64,000 bases of DNA from W3P20-009 sp964534235 (GCA_964534235.1 CAZHOT010000013.1:31940-95939), one strand, 5' to 3'; positions 7,811 through 16,827 are shown, numbered from the stretch's first letter. Notes: a model not told the origin generated them from the letters alone. Program-made: numbers and translations.

Positions 7811-8986
7811 GTGCAAGTCTACGACTACGACCTCCCGGAGGAGAAGATTGCCAAATATCCGCTCGAGCGGCGCGACGCCTCGCGGCTCCTCGTCTACAAG
7901 GGCGGCACCATTACCGACGCCGCGTTCCGCGACATTGCGGGCCATTTGCCTCCCGGCGCGCTCCTGGTGCGCAACGACACTAGGGTCATCCGCGCCCGTC
8001 TGCGCTTCCGCAAGGCGACGGGCGCCGCGGTCGAGATTTTCTGCCTGGAGCCGCAAGCTCCGGCCGACGCCGAGAGGGCTTTCGCCGAGCGGGAGGCCGT
8101 GGTGTGGCAATGCATTGTGGGCAACTCGAAGAGGTGGAAGGAGGGCGCCCTGGAGACCGTCGTCGAGACGCCGGAGGGGAGGCGGACCCTGCGCGCCGAG
8201 CGGCTGTCGAACAACGGGGCGACGTCCGATGTCCGGTTCTCTTGGGACGGCGGGGCGACGTTCGCCGACGTGATTGAGGCTGCGGGCGTCATCCCCATCC
8301 CCCCCTATCTGAACCGCGAGACGGAGAGCATCGACGACACCCGCTATCAGACCGTCTACAGCATGCACAAGGGGTCTGTGGCGGCACCGACGGCGGGCCT
8401 GCACTTCACGCCGGAGGTGCTCGACGACATAGCCCGCCGCGGGCACGAGACCGTCTCGGTGACGCTCCACGTCGGGGCGGGGACGTTCAAGCCCATCACG
8501 ACAGACGACGCCGAGAAGCACACGATGCACACGGAGCACATCGTGGTGAGCCGCGACGCCATAGAGAAGCTCATTGGCCGCGACGTCGTGGCCGTCGGGA
8601 CGACATCGGTGCGCACCCTGGAGAGCCTCTACTGGCTGGGCGTGAAGACCATGGCCGGGCTTCCGACCGACGGCGGGCTGGGGCAGTGGGAGGCCTACAG
8701 TCTGCCCCAAGACATCGACGCGGCCGACGCCCTGCGCCACCTTGCCGACCATATGCGGGAGGCGGGGATGGAGGAGCTGAGGAGCCAGACGCAGATAATG
8801 ATTGTCCCGGGCTACCGGTTCCGCGTCGTCAACGCCCTCATAACCAACTTCCACCAGCCCCACAGCACCCTCCTGCTCCTCATCGGGGCTTTCGTCGGGC
8901 CCGACTGGCGGCGCATCTACGACCACGCCCTCGCCTCTGGCTACCGTTTCCTGAGCTATGGCGACTCGTCGCTGCTGATGCCCTGA
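7811..8986 (+). CDS. queA: S-adenosylmethionine:tRNA ribosyltransferase-isomerase
   Basis: Queuosine synthesis: transfers and isomerises the ribosyl part of SAM onto preQ1 in position 34 of tRNA to give epoxyqueuosine. 391 residues. Family motifs include YDLPEEKIAKYPLERRDASRLL at the start, GALLVRNDTRVI, the VAAPTAGLHFT segment, LHVGAGTFKPI, and the ALITNFHQPHSTLLLL C-terminal signature. The start appears to be GTG; no ATG occurs before the conserved YDYDLP. A 54-base gap separates it from ruvC. Confidence 0.94.
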   Translation: MQVYDYDLPEEKIAKYPLERRDASRLLVYKGGTITDAAFRDIAGHLPPGALLVRNDTRVIRARLRFRKATGAAVEIFCLEPQAPADAERAFAEREAVVWQCIVGNSKRWKEGALETVVETPEGRRTLRAERLSNNGATSDVRFSWDGGATFADVIEAAGVIPIPPYLNRETESIDDTRYQTVYSMHKGSVAAPTAGLHFTPEVLDDIARRGHETVSVTLHVGAGTFKPITTDDAEKHTMHTEHIVVSRDAIEKLIGRDVVAVGTTSVRTLESLYWLGVKTMAGLPTDGGLGQWEAYSLPQDIDAADALRHLADHMREAGMEELRSQTQIMIVPGYRFRVVNALITNFHQPHSTLLLLIGAFVGPDWRRIYDHALASGYRFLSYGDSSLLMP

Positions 8987-9014
8987 ACCAATAGCGGCGG
9001 CCGCTTCCCGTCCG

Positions 9015-9036
9015 GGCGGAGGTGCGCGCCTCCGCC
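9015..9036 (+). terminator. Possible terminator hairpin after queA
   Basis: GGCGGAGG and CCTCCGCC pair perfectly around a 6-base loop, 29 bases after the queA stop. There is no clean T run downstream, so termination is uncertain. The rest of the 292-base gap to kdsB holds a degenerate and a complete copy of the two-palindrome repeat and a C/A homopolymer block near 9206-9225. Confidence 0.45.
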
Positions 9037-9125
9037 TCTGCCGTCCGTCCCTCTGCCGCTCGTAGCACACAAGGGGCACCTAGGGCTTGAACTCTGGGGT
9101 TCTCCGTGTTCTCCCGTCGCTAGTA

Positions 9126-9170
9126 GCCCCAAAGGGGCGGCATAAGGCAGCCTAGGGCGTAAGCCCTAGG
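9126..9170 (+). repeat. 45-base two-palindrome element, copy 1
   Basis: GCCCCAAAGGGGC (palindrome 1), 12-base spacer, then CCTAGGGCGTAAGCCCTAGG (palindrome 2). Full copies with the same spacer length occur at 21835-21879, 46523-46567 (reverse) and 63782-63826. A degenerate half copy precedes it at about 9068-9104. Confidence 0.85.
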
Positions 9171-9278
9171 GTTCTTCGTCGCCCCCCGTGTCTCGTCGTA
9201 CCCCCCCCCAAAAAAAAACGGGACGCCACGTCCTCCGTGCGTCCCGTCCCAACTCATTTTTGTGGGCGTCCCCTGCGC

Positions 9279-10037
9279 TCAGATCAGCCCCATCCCCTCC
9301 AGCCGCTCCAAGTCCTCCGGCGTGTCTATGCCGTGGCTCTCCATTGTCGTCTCCAGGGCGCGGATGCGGTAGCCGTTCTCCAGCCACCGCAGTTGCTCCA
9401 GGCTCTCGCTCTGCTCCAAGTCGCCGGGAGCCAGCTTCGTCAGCTCGTGGAGCGTCGCCGTCCGATATGCGTAGAGGCCTATGTGGTTCCAATATTTGTG
9501 CGTCTCGGCCCAGTCGTGTTCCGCCACGCCGCGCAGGTAGGGGATGGGGTTGCGGCTGAAGTAGAGGGCGTCGCCATTGACGCCGAGGACGACCTTGGGC
9601 CTGTTGGGGTTGAACAGCTCCTCGCTGCTTGCGGCGTGCTTGACCAGGGTGGCAATCTCCACCGACGGGTCGTCGAAGGCGCCGGCGAGCAGCGCCACCT
9701 GCGCCGGGTCTATGAACGGCTCGTCGCCCTGGATGTTGATCACAGCCTGGTAGCTCCGCCCGTCTTCCGCCTCGACTTTGCTCGCCGCCTCGGCGCATCG
9801 GTCTGTCCCGCTGCGGTGAGAGGCCGACGTCATCACCACGCGCCCGCCGAAGCCCTCCACGGCCGCGGCTATGCGGGCGTCGTCCGTAGCCACCGCCACG
9901 TGGCGCAACACCCGGCTCACCCTCTCGTAGACCCTCTCTATCATGGGCTTGCCGCCAATGTCGGCCAGGGGCTTGCCGGGAAAGCGCGTCGATGCGTAGC
10001 GGGCCGGGATCAGGCCCACGATGTCGTCCTTGTCCAT
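9279..10037 (-). CDS. kdsB: 3-deoxy-manno-octulosonate cytidylyltransferase
   Basis: Activates Kdo as CMP-Kdo for the LPS inner core; cytosolic. 252 residues with the nucleotide-binding start IPARYASTRFPGKPL, ATDDARI, SGTDRCAEA, and NIQGDEPFIDP (metal/substrate-binding acidic loop), and the HIGLYAYR segment. The start MDKDDIVGLIPARY fits the family exactly. It is transcribed divergently from the sigma-54 activator; the 61-base gap holds promoter boxes for both directions. Confidence 0.95.
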   Translation of the reverse strand: MDKDDIVGLIPARYASTRFPGKPLADIGGKPMIERVYERVSRVLRHVAVATDDARIAAAVEGFGGRVVMTSASHRSGTDRCAEAASKVEAEDGRSYQAVINIQGDEPFIDPAQVALLAGAFDDPSVEIATLVKHAASSEELFNPNRPKVVLGVNGDALYFSRNPIPYLRGVAEHDWAETHKYWNHIGLYAYRTATLHELTKLAPGDLEQSESLEQLRWLENGYRIRALETTMESHGIDTPEDLERLEGMGLI

Positions 10038-10060
10038 TGTCTCTCGTTTTTATCTTTCGG

Positions 10061-10078
10061 TAAAAGTAGCTATTTTTG
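10061..10078. promoter_or_regulatory. Divergent promoter region, kdsB / sigma-54 activator
   Basis: On the + strand TATTTTTG (10071-10078) fits TAnnTTTG, 21 bases before the regulator ATG. On the minus strand TACTTTTA (10061-10068) is a one-mismatch -7 box 24 bases before kdsB. The two boxes are almost back to back, so the promoters may compete. Confidence 0.55.
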
Positions 10079-10098
10079 GTCTCTCTTATCTTCCCCCA

Positions 10099-11406
10099 AT
10101 GGACAATTCGGACATCAAGGCGCGTTTCGGCATCGTCGGCAACGACCCCGACTTGCTGAGGGCGATAGACACGGCGGTGCAGATAGCGCCAATCCAGCTC
10201 TCCGTCCTCATAATTGGCGAGAGCGGGACGGGCAAGGAGGCGTTCCCGCAGATCATCCACGCTTTCAGCTCGCGCAAGCACAGGCCCTATGTGGCGGTCA
10301 ACTGCGGGGCCATTCCGGAGGGGACTATCGACTCCGAGCTCTTCGGCCACGAGAAAGGGGCCTTCACCGGCGCCCTCAACGAGCGCAAGGGCTATTTCGA
10401 GGAGGCCGACACCGGCACCATCTTCCTCGACGAGATTGGGGAGCTGCCCTTGGCCACGCAGGCCAAGCTCCTGCGCGTCCTGGAGAAAGGGGAGTACATG
10501 CGCGTCGGGTCGTCGGTCGTGAGGAAGACCGACGTCCGGATTGTCGCCGCCACCAATGTCGACCTGGAGAAGGCCATTGCCGACGGGCGCTTCCGCGAAG
10601 ACCTCTTCTACCGCCTCAATGGCGTCATGATCCGCGTCCCGCCGCTGCGCAAGAGGCTTGCCGACGTCCCGGCGCTCTTCCACAAGTTCACCAACGACTT
10701 CGCCGACAAGAACCACATCCCGCCCGTCCGCCTCGGGGCCGACGCCGCCGAGGCCCTGGCCGCCTACTCGTGGCCGGGCAACGTGAGGCAGCTCAAGAAC
10801 GTGGCAGAGCAGCTCACGGTCCTCTCGCCAGAGAGGACGCTCAGCGCCGCCACACTGAGGCGTTTCATGCCCGGCGAGGCCGAGGCGCGCCGGGGCAGGA
10901 TGCTCCCACAGGTCGACGGCGCCCACAACGCGTCGTTCAACTCCGACCGAGAGCTGCTCTACAAGATTCTCTTCGACATGCGAAACGACGTCACCGACCT
11001 CAAGAGGCTCGTCCTCTCGATGCTCAACGGCGGAGGGCAGGGGCTGACGCCGGAGGCCATGAAGATTGTCCACAAGCTCTACCCCGCCGACGGCGAGGAC
11101 GGCCGTGCCGAGGCCGACGGGGCCGACGAGCTGCGGCAGTTGGAGAGGCTCGACCACATCTCGCCCGCCTCGCTGCAAAAGGAGGTGGTCGACATCATGC
11201 CCGTCAAGGTGGCCGACCAGGCCGAGGCGCAGGAGGCCGCGCCCAGCGCCGAGCCGGAGATATGCACCCTGGCCGAGAGCGAGAAGGCTCTGATCAAGAG
11301 GGCGCTGGCCAAGTTCAAGAACAACAGGCGCAAGGTGGCGCGCGAGTTGCAAATCTCAGAGCGCACGCTCTACCGCAAGATTCACGACTATGGCATCGAA
11401 GATTAG
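10099..11406 (+). CDS. Sigma-54-dependent transcriptional activator (AAA+ and Fis-type HTH, no receiver domain)
   Basis: Enhancer-binding activator of RpoN promoters, 435 residues. The AAA+ domain begins almost at the N-terminus: Walker A GESGTGKE, the sigma-54 contact loop GAFTGA (in HEKGAFTGALNERKG), Walker B IFLDEIGELPL, and the arginine finger region FREDLFYRLNGVMI. A linker of about 150 residues follows, then a Fis-type helix-turn-helix at the end (NRRKVARELQISERTLYRKI). There is no receiver or GAF domain, so how it is switched on is not visible. It overlaps lptE by 17 bases; this operon (regulator, lptE, TPR gene, secG) is common in Bacteroidales. Confidence 0.92.
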   Translation: MDNSDIKARFGIVGNDPDLLRAIDTAVQIAPIQLSVLIIGESGTGKEAFPQIIHAFSSRKHRPYVAVNCGAIPEGTIDSELFGHEKGAFTGALNERKGYFEEADTGTIFLDEIGELPLATQAKLLRVLEKGEYMRVGSSVVRKTDVRIVAATNVDLEKAIADGRFREDLFYRLNGVMIRVPPLRKRLADVPALFHKFTNDFADKNHIPPVRLGADAAEALAAYSWPGNVRQLKNVAEQLTVLSPERTLSAATLRRFMPGEAEARRGRMLPQVDGAHNASFNSDRELLYKILFDMRNDVTDLKRLVLSMLNGGGQGLTPEAMKIVHKLYPADGEDGRAEADGADELRQLERLDHISPASLQKEVVDIMPVKVADQAEAQEAAPSAEPEICTLAESEKALIKRALAKFKNNRRKVARELQISERTLYRKIHDYGIED

Positions 11407-11908
11407 GCTCCTGGCCCTGGCCCTGGCGGCGGCCCTGGCCCTGGCCCTGGCGGCGTGCACCATATCCGTCACCATGAGCGGGGCGTCCATCCCCGAGAAC
11501 CTCAACACGTTCTCCGTGCAGTACATCAACAACCGCGCGCCGCTCGTCAACCCAGACCTCAGCACGACGCTCACCGAGGGCCTCAAAGACCGGATTCAGA
11601 ACGAGTCGAGGCTCGGACTGGTCAACGACGGCGGCGATGTCGACTTCTCCGGCGACATAACGTCATACTCCACCAAGCCCATGGCAGTCCAGGCCGACGC
11701 CGTCTCGGCGCAGACCAGGCTCACAGTGGCGGTCAAGATCAGGTGCCGCAACTCCAAGGACCCGTCCAAGGACTGGGAGCAGTCGTTCAGCGCCTATCAG
11801 GACTACGACTCCGAGAACAACCTGGCCGACGTCGAGGCGGACCTCGTGGCGCTCATCGTCGAGGAGCTTACAGAGAACATCTTCAACAAGGCTTTCGCCG
11901 ACTGGTAG
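11390..11908 (+). CDS. lptE: LPS-assembly lipoprotein LptE
   Basis: Outer-membrane lipoprotein that plugs the LptD barrel and delivers LPS to the surface. 172 residues; the signal peptide ends in a lipobox LAAC, followed by the LptE-type start of the mature protein (TISVTMSGASIPENLNTFSVQYINNRAPLVNP) and the DRIQNESRLGLV segment. The signal peptide is encoded by repeated GCCCTG hexamers (11408-11455), giving an (Ala-Leu)n core. Start overlaps the regulator. Confidence 0.88.
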   Translation: MASKIRLLALALAAALALALAACTISVTMSGASIPENLNTFSVQYINNRAPLVNPDLSTTLTEGLKDRIQNESRLGLVNDGGDVDFSGDITSYSTKPMAVQADAVSAQTRLTVAVKIRCRNSKDPSKDWEQSFSAYQDYDSENNLADVEADLVALIVEELTENIFNKAFADW

Positions 11909-11909
11909 G

Positions 11910-12749
11910 GTGGGGGTGAACAAGGAGTCTTTCTATTCGGCTGTGGCCAATCCGGTCCAGGTCCCGCCCGCCTTGGTGGAGCAGCTCTCCGCAACGCTAC
12001 GGCAGTTCCCCTACTTCCACGCCGGCTGGATGCTCCTGACCCGCGGGCTTGCCGACATGGGCAGCGTGCATTTCGCCGGTGGGCTCCGCAAGGCCGCCAT
12101 CCACGTCTGGGACCGCGGGGCGCTCTACTGGCTTGTCAACAACAGGCTCGACAAGCTCCCCGGCGTCGGGGCGGGAACCCTCGACGCGCCAGCCCCCGCG
12201 GCGGGGAATGCCGGGGCGGCGGCGGAGGTGGCGCCCCAAGCCGCCCTGCGCCCGCAGGAGGTCTTCGCTCCCATCACCCCGGCCGAGGCCGAGGTCAGCA
12301 TTGGCGAGGAGCTGGGCCTCGCCCAACCCGGCGGGGCGGAGCAGACATACCACATAGAGGACGTGGACAGCCACTTCCGCAGGCCCGACGAGAGGTACTC
12401 CTTCACCGACTGGCTCGAGTATACCGCCCAGCTGCAGGCCGTGACGGCCGAGGAGGCACGCGAGGCGCACAGGGGGCAAGACCTCATCGACAAGTTCCTC
12501 AGCCACGGCGACGACCACATCGTCCCCCGCCCCGGCCCCCAGCGGCCCGACGACGACGCCAGGAGAATGGAGGAGGAGAGCGTGCGCGAGAACGACGACA
12601 TACTCACCGAGACGCTCGCGTCGATATACCTCAAGCAGAGGCAGTACGCCAAGGCCATCAACATATTCAAAAAGCTCAGTTTGAAATATCCCGAAAAAAG
12701 TAGTTACTTTGCCGCTCGAATATCCGACATAGAAAACAACAAAACATAA
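11910..12749 (+). CDS. TPR-like cytosolic protein of the lptE-secG operon
   Basis: 279 residues starting at GTG right after the lptE stop (a second GTG lies 6 bases on). The N-terminal 80 residues are helical and conserved-looking (LRQFPYFHAGWMLLTRGLADMGSVHF); the middle is Ala/Pro-rich and probably disordered; the C-terminal 45 residues contain one clear TPR-like helix pair (LASIYLKQRQYAKAINIFKKLSLKYPEKSSYFAARI). No catalytic motif. Position between lptE and secG is a Bacteroidales feature. Role unknown. Confidence 0.75.
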   Translation: MGVNKESFYSAVANPVQVPPALVEQLSATLRQFPYFHAGWMLLTRGLADMGSVHFAGGLRKAAIHVWDRGALYWLVNNRLDKLPGVGAGTLDAPAPAAGNAGAAAEVAPQAALRPQEVFAPITPAEAEVSIGEELGLAQPGGAEQTYHIEDVDSHFRRPDERYSFTDWLEYTAQLQAVTAEEAREAHRGQDLIDKFLSHGDDHIVPRPGPQRPDDDARRMEEESVRENDDILTETLASIYLKQRQYAKAINIFKKLSLKYPEKSSYFAARISDIENNKT

Positions 12750-12763
12750 ATATCTCTAGCAAG

Positions 12764-13168
12764 ATGTTCACTACTATCGTGTGGCTGATGATTGTCGTCA
12801 GCGTCTTCATGGTCATCATAGTCCTCGTGCAGCGCTCCAAGGGTGGCGGCCTCAACCAGAGCTTCGCCAGCCAGCAGCAGATCATGGGTGTCCGCAAGTC
12901 GACCGATTTCGTGGAGAAAGCAACGTGGACTTTGGCTTGCCTCCTGCTCGTCTTCTCGCTTCTATCGGTGGCTTTCATGCCCTCCGCCGTCATGGGCCCG
13001 GTGGGCGACTCGGGGCTTGACCAGCTCCTCGAGAACCGCAACGCCAACGCGCCGCAGGGCGTCCCGTCGTTCGACGCGCAGGCTCCCGTCGAGGCGGGAC
13101 AGGCCGGGGCTTCGGTCGAGAACCCGGCAGAGCCGGCCCCCCAAGCAGAGCCCGTGGGTGCGGAGTAG
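12764..13168 (+). CDS. secG: Preprotein translocase subunit SecG
   Basis: Inner-membrane subunit of SecYEG. Two membrane helices: residues 3-22 (TTIVWLMIVVSVFMVIIVLVQ) and about 50-72. The loop between them has the SecG signature QRSKGGGLNQSFASQQQIMG. The tail of about 55 residues is Ala/Pro/Glu-rich and variable. 134 residues; last gene before topA. Confidence 0.9.
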   Translation: MFTTIVWLMIVVSVFMVIIVLVQRSKGGGLNQSFASQQQIMGVRKSTDFVEKATWTLACLLLVFSLLSVAFMPSAVMGPVGDSGLDQLLENRNANAPQGVPSFDAQAPVEAGQAGASVENPAEPAPQAEPVGAE

Positions 13169-13199
13169 AGCCGCGCCGCGATGGTTCAGACTGGTTATG

Positions 13200-13276
13200 G
13201 CGGAGCCGGGCTCCGCGCAGGAGGACGCTAACTCAATGGGGGTTGGGGTGCGCAGCGTGCGCGTCTCCACCCCTTA
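13200..13276 (+). terminator. Two hairpins between secG and topA
   Basis: GCGGAG/CTCCGC (13200-13217) and a longer GC-rich hairpin from GGGGTGCGC to the CACCCC near 13273, followed by TTAACTCTTTTCCCC. The second may be a terminator for the secG operon; the T run is interrupted. Confidence 0.4.
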
Positions 13277-13300
13277 ACTCTTTTCCCCACACTCCCAACA

Positions 13301-15703
13301 ATGGCTAAGAAAAAAAGCTATCAGCTCGTAATCGTCGAGTCCCCCGCCAAGGCCAAGACCATAGGCCAGTTCCTGGGGGAGGGCTTCGTCGTCAAGTCGA
13401 GCAAGGGGCACATTCGCGACTTGCAGAAGAACAACTTCGGGGTCGACGTCGAGAATAATTTTGAACCCATATATGTCGTCCCCGACGACAAGCGCGAGAC
13501 GGTGGAGGAACTCACAAAGTCCGCCGCCGGGGCCGAGGCCGTATGGCTGGCGTCCGATGAAGACCGCGAGGGGGAGGCCATTTCGTGGCACCTGGCAAAA
13601 GTCCTGGGGCTCGACGAGATGTCCACGAAGAGGATTGTCTTCCACGAGATCACCAAGGGAGCCATCCTCAAGGCGATACAGACCCCGCGCCACATAAACA
13701 TGGACCTTGTCGACGCCCAGCAGGCGCGCAGGGTCCTCGACAGGCTCGTGGGCTTCGAGCTCTCGCCCGTCTTGTGGCACAAGGTCATGCCCAAGCTCTC
13801 GGCGGGCAGGGTGCAGTCCGTCGCGGTGCGGCTGCTCGTGGACCGCGAGAGGGAGATAATCGCCTTCAGCCCCAAGTCGGCCTTTTCCACCACGGCCACG
13901 TTCGCCATGGCCGGGGTCGACGGCGCCTCCTACGCCCTCGTGGCGGAGCTGACGCCGCGGTTCGACGACATGGCGCAGGCGGGCGACTTCATGAGCCGGT
14001 GCGCCAACGCGCGTTTCGAGGTCTCCGAGGTCGAGAGCAAGACCGCCGCGCGCAAGCCGGCGCCGCCTTTCACCACCTCGACGCTGCAGCAGGAGGCCAG
14101 CCGAAAGCTCGCCATGCCGGTCAAGATGGTCATGCAGGCGGCGCAGAGGCTCTACGAGAACGGATTCATAACCTATATGCGTACCGACTCGGTCAACCTC
14201 TCCGAGACGGCACTGGAGGCGGCGAGGCGGGTGGTCTGCGACGCCTTTGACGAGCGATATTACCAGCGCCGGCAGTTCAAGACCCACTCCAAGGGGGCGC
14301 AGGAGGCGCACGAGGCAATACGCCCGACGCGGTTCGACAACCGCGAGGTGGAGGGGACGCCGGCCGAGCAGAAACTCTACAAGCTCATATGGAACAGGGC
14401 CGTGGCGTCGCAGATGGCCGACGCGCAGATTGAGCGGACGTCAATATCCATCGCCACGCCCGACGCCGGGAGGAACTTCACGGCCTCGGCGGAGGTCGTC
14501 AAGTTCGACGGCTTCATGAAGCTCTACATCGCCGAGACCGACGACGACGACGAGGCCGACGCTCACGCCGCCGTCCTGCCAAGCGTGGCGGCGGGCGACG
14601 CTCTCGCTCTCGCGGGCCTCGCGAGCCGCGAGAGGTGGGCAAAGAGGCCGGCGCGCTACAACGAGGCGGCGCTGGTCAAGAAGCTGGAGGAGATGGGCAT
14701 AGGCAGGCCGTCGACCTACGCCCCGACAATATCGACGATCCAAGACCGCGGATATGTCGTCAAGGAGAGCCGCGACGGCCAGCCGCGCATGTGCCGCACC
14801 CTCACCCTCGCCGATGGCGTCGTCGTCGGGGGCGAGGTGGCGGAAAACGCCGGGGCGGAGAAGAACAAGCTGTTCCCGACCGACGTCGGTATGGTCGTCA
14901 CGGACTTCCTGCTCAAAAACTTCAAGGAGGTCATGAGCTACGACTTCACGGCCAACGTCGAGAGCCAGTTCGACGACATCGCCGAGGGAAAGCTCAAGTG
15001 GCAGAGCGTCATATCCGACTTCTACGCCCCTTTCCACAGCCAGGTCGACGCCACCATGGAGCAGTCGCACAAGAGCACGGGCGAGCGCCGGCTGGGCAAC
15101 GACCCCAAGAGCGGCGAGCCCGTCCTGGTGCGCATCGGCCGTTTCGGCCCCATGGCGCAAATCGGCGAGACGACGGACGACGGGCCCAAGCCGCGTTTCG
15201 CGTCGCTGCGCAAAGACCAGCACATAGAGACCATGACGCTGGAGGAGGCGCTCAAGCTCTTCGAGCTGCCGAGGGCCTTGGGGACTTTTGAAGACAAGGA
15301 GGTGGTCGTGTCGACGGGGCGTTTCGGCCCCTACGTGCGCCACGACGGCAAGTTCGTCTCGTTGCGCAAAGACGACGACCCATACTCGATAACGCTGCCG
15401 GAGGCCATAGAGAGAATCGAGGCCAAGCGCGAGGCCGACCGGAACAAGCTCATAAAAGAGTTTGAGCAGAACGCCGACCTCAAGGTGCTCAACGGCAGGT
15501 GGGGGCCCTACATCGCCTACGGTAAGGCCAACGTCAAGATTCCCAAAGGGACGGACGCCGCGTCGCTGACCTACGAGAGGTGCATGGAGCTGTGCGTCGA
15601 GCAGGAGGCCGACCCGACACGCAAGAAGACGCGCCAGGCCAGGGCGCAGAAAAAGGTTTCGGAGAAAACGCCGACGGCAAACGCAACTCAAAAAAAGGAA
15701 TAA
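13301..15703 (+). CDS. topA: DNA topoisomerase I
   Basis: Type IA enzyme that relaxes negative supercoils. 800 residues. N-terminal TOPRIM domain (LVIVESPAKAKTIGQFLG; DEDREGEAISWHL holds the acidic triad), catalytic tyrosine in FITYMRTDSVNLS (about residue 290), HEAIRPT motif. Instead of tetracysteine zinc fingers the C-terminus has repeated Topo-C modules (IGRFGPMAQIG, STGRFGPYVRHDGKF, NGRWGPYIAYGKANVKIPKG), as is common in Bacteroidetes, and a lysine-rich tail. Confidence 0.96.
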   Translation: MAKKKSYQLVIVESPAKAKTIGQFLGEGFVVKSSKGHIRDLQKNNFGVDVENNFEPIYVVPDDKRETVEELTKSAAGAEAVWLASDEDREGEAISWHLAKVLGLDEMSTKRIVFHEITKGAILKAIQTPRHINMDLVDAQQARRVLDRLVGFELSPVLWHKVMPKLSAGRVQSVAVRLLVDREREIIAFSPKSAFSTTATFAMAGVDGASYALVAELTPRFDDMAQAGDFMSRCANARFEVSEVESKTAARKPAPPFTTSTLQQEASRKLAMPVKMVMQAAQRLYENGFITYMRTDSVNLSETALEAARRVVCDAFDERYYQRRQFKTHSKGAQEAHEAIRPTRFDNREVEGTPAEQKLYKLIWNRAVASQMADAQIERTSISIATPDAGRNFTASAEVVKFDGFMKLYIAETDDDDEADAHAAVLPSVAAGDALALAGLASRERWAKRPARYNEAALVKKLEEMGIGRPSTYAPTISTIQDRGYVVKESRDGQPRMCRTLTLADGVVVGGEVAENAGAEKNKLFPTDVGMVVTDFLLKNFKEVMSYDFTANVESQFDDIAEGKLKWQSVISDFYAPFHSQVDATMEQSHKSTGERRLGNDPKSGEPVLVRIGRFGPMAQIGETTDDGPKPRFASLRKDQHIETMTLEEALKLFELPRALGTFEDKEVVVSTGRFGPYVRHDGKFVSLRKDDDPYSITLPEAIERIEAKREADRNKLIKEFEQNADLKVLNGRWGPYIAYGKANVKIPKGTDAASLTYERCMELCVEQEADPTRKKTRQARAQKKVSEKTPTANATQKKE

Positions 15704-15830
15704 GCGTACCAATGTTAGGCAATAAAAATCGGGGTGGTGCGTTATATATGGCGTAGAGCCTATGGAAGCGCGAGCCGAGATTTGTCGTGCCAACGCCAGG
15801 CGCGGGGCGTCTGCCAAGGTGAAAAATGTG

Positions 15831-16805
15831 ATGTTTTTGCGGGCAGTGCGTTTTTTGTCGGCGTTTTTTAGCTTAATTTGCGCCTTATTTAGTGGTAACG
15901 CCAAGGCGCAGGGTGAGCCGCAATTCTCCGGCAGTTTCGCCTTGCCGTCGGTGCAGAACCCCGCCGCGGCGGGATGCTCGGGGGCGGCGGCGGCCACGGC
16001 GGCTTTCCGTCAGCAGTGGGTCGGTTTCGAGGGCGCCCCGAGGCAGTTTCTCTTGGCGGCAGACCTGGAGGTGGCTTTCTTACGGAACTTCCACGGAGTG
16101 GGCGTGACGGCTGTGCAAGACAAAGTGGGGGCGTTGACAAACTTAAACCTCGCGGCGTCGTATAGCTTCCACATATACCTTGACAAGGCGGTTTTGGGGT
16201 TGGGCGCAAAGTTCGGGGTCTACAACGTGAAGTTCGAGACCGGCGGTCTGCGGACGTCGCCATCCGACCTGCCCGACGGCTATCACCAGGAGGCCGACGA
16301 CGCCCTCTCCGGGGCCGACGACACGCGTTCGGCGTTCGACGCCGGGTTGGGAGTGTTCCTCCAGTCGGAGGCGTCGTTTCTGAGCCTCTCGCTGGCGCAC
16401 CTCACGGCCCCGGACATCGAGCTGAACAGCGGTGCCAAGGTCAACGTCCGCCCGGTCTTGGCTCTCGCCGCCGGCAGGCTCCTGGGCCGCGACGTCAAGT
16501 CGCGGAGCTTCGAGCCGAGGTTGGCTTTCATGACGGACTTCGCCTCGTGGCAGGTCGAGATGATGGCAAACTTCAACTTCAACCGCTCCTTTTGGGCGGG
16601 GATGGGCGCCAGGCTTCAAGACGCGATGCTCTTCGCTGCGGGTGTGAGGCTCCGCAACGGTCTAGACATCGCCTACGCCTACGACCTCAGCCTCTCGGGG
16701 CTGAGCAGGTACAACAGCGGCTCGCACGAGATTGCGGCGCGCTACTCGTTCGACTTCGACAGGCAGAAGCCGACCAAAAGGTATAAGAGCGTTAGAATAC
16801 TGTAA
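15831..16805 (+). CDS. porP: Type IX secretion system PorP/SprF family outer-membrane protein
   Basis: 324-residue predicted beta barrel of the PorP/SprF family, an outer-membrane part of the type IX system that couples the surface translocon to the PorKLMN motor. The ATG at 15831 gives a good signal peptide (FLRAVRFLSAFFSLICALFSGNA, cleaved before QGEPQFSG). Family features: YNPA-like motif read here as QNPAAAG near the mature start, LLAADLEVAFLRNFHGVGV, and a C-terminal DIAYAYDLSLSGLSRYNSGSHEI repeat of alternating strands. It is 22 bases from gldK, so the whole T9SS core is probably one operon. Confidence 0.88.
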   Translation: MFLRAVRFLSAFFSLICALFSGNAKAQGEPQFSGSFALPSVQNPAAAGCSGAAAATAAFRQQWVGFEGAPRQFLLAADLEVAFLRNFHGVGVTAVQDKVGALTNLNLAASYSFHIYLDKAVLGLGAKFGVYNVKFETGGLRTSPSDLPDGYHQEADDALSGADDTRSAFDAGLGVFLQSEASFLSLSLAHLTAPDIELNSGAKVNVRPVLALAAGRLLGRDVKSRSFEPRLAFMTDFASWQVEMMANFNFNRSFWAGMGARLQDAMLFAAGVRLRNGLDIAYAYDLSLSGLSRYNSGSHEIAARYSFDFDRQKPTKRYKSVRIL

Positions 16806-16827
16806 CGAAAACAGGATATACACACTG

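Noticed and set aside
9166..11352. 728-codon open frame on the minus strand across kdsB and the sigma-54 gene
   Set aside because: Out of frame with kdsB and antisense to a gene with complete AAA+ motifs.
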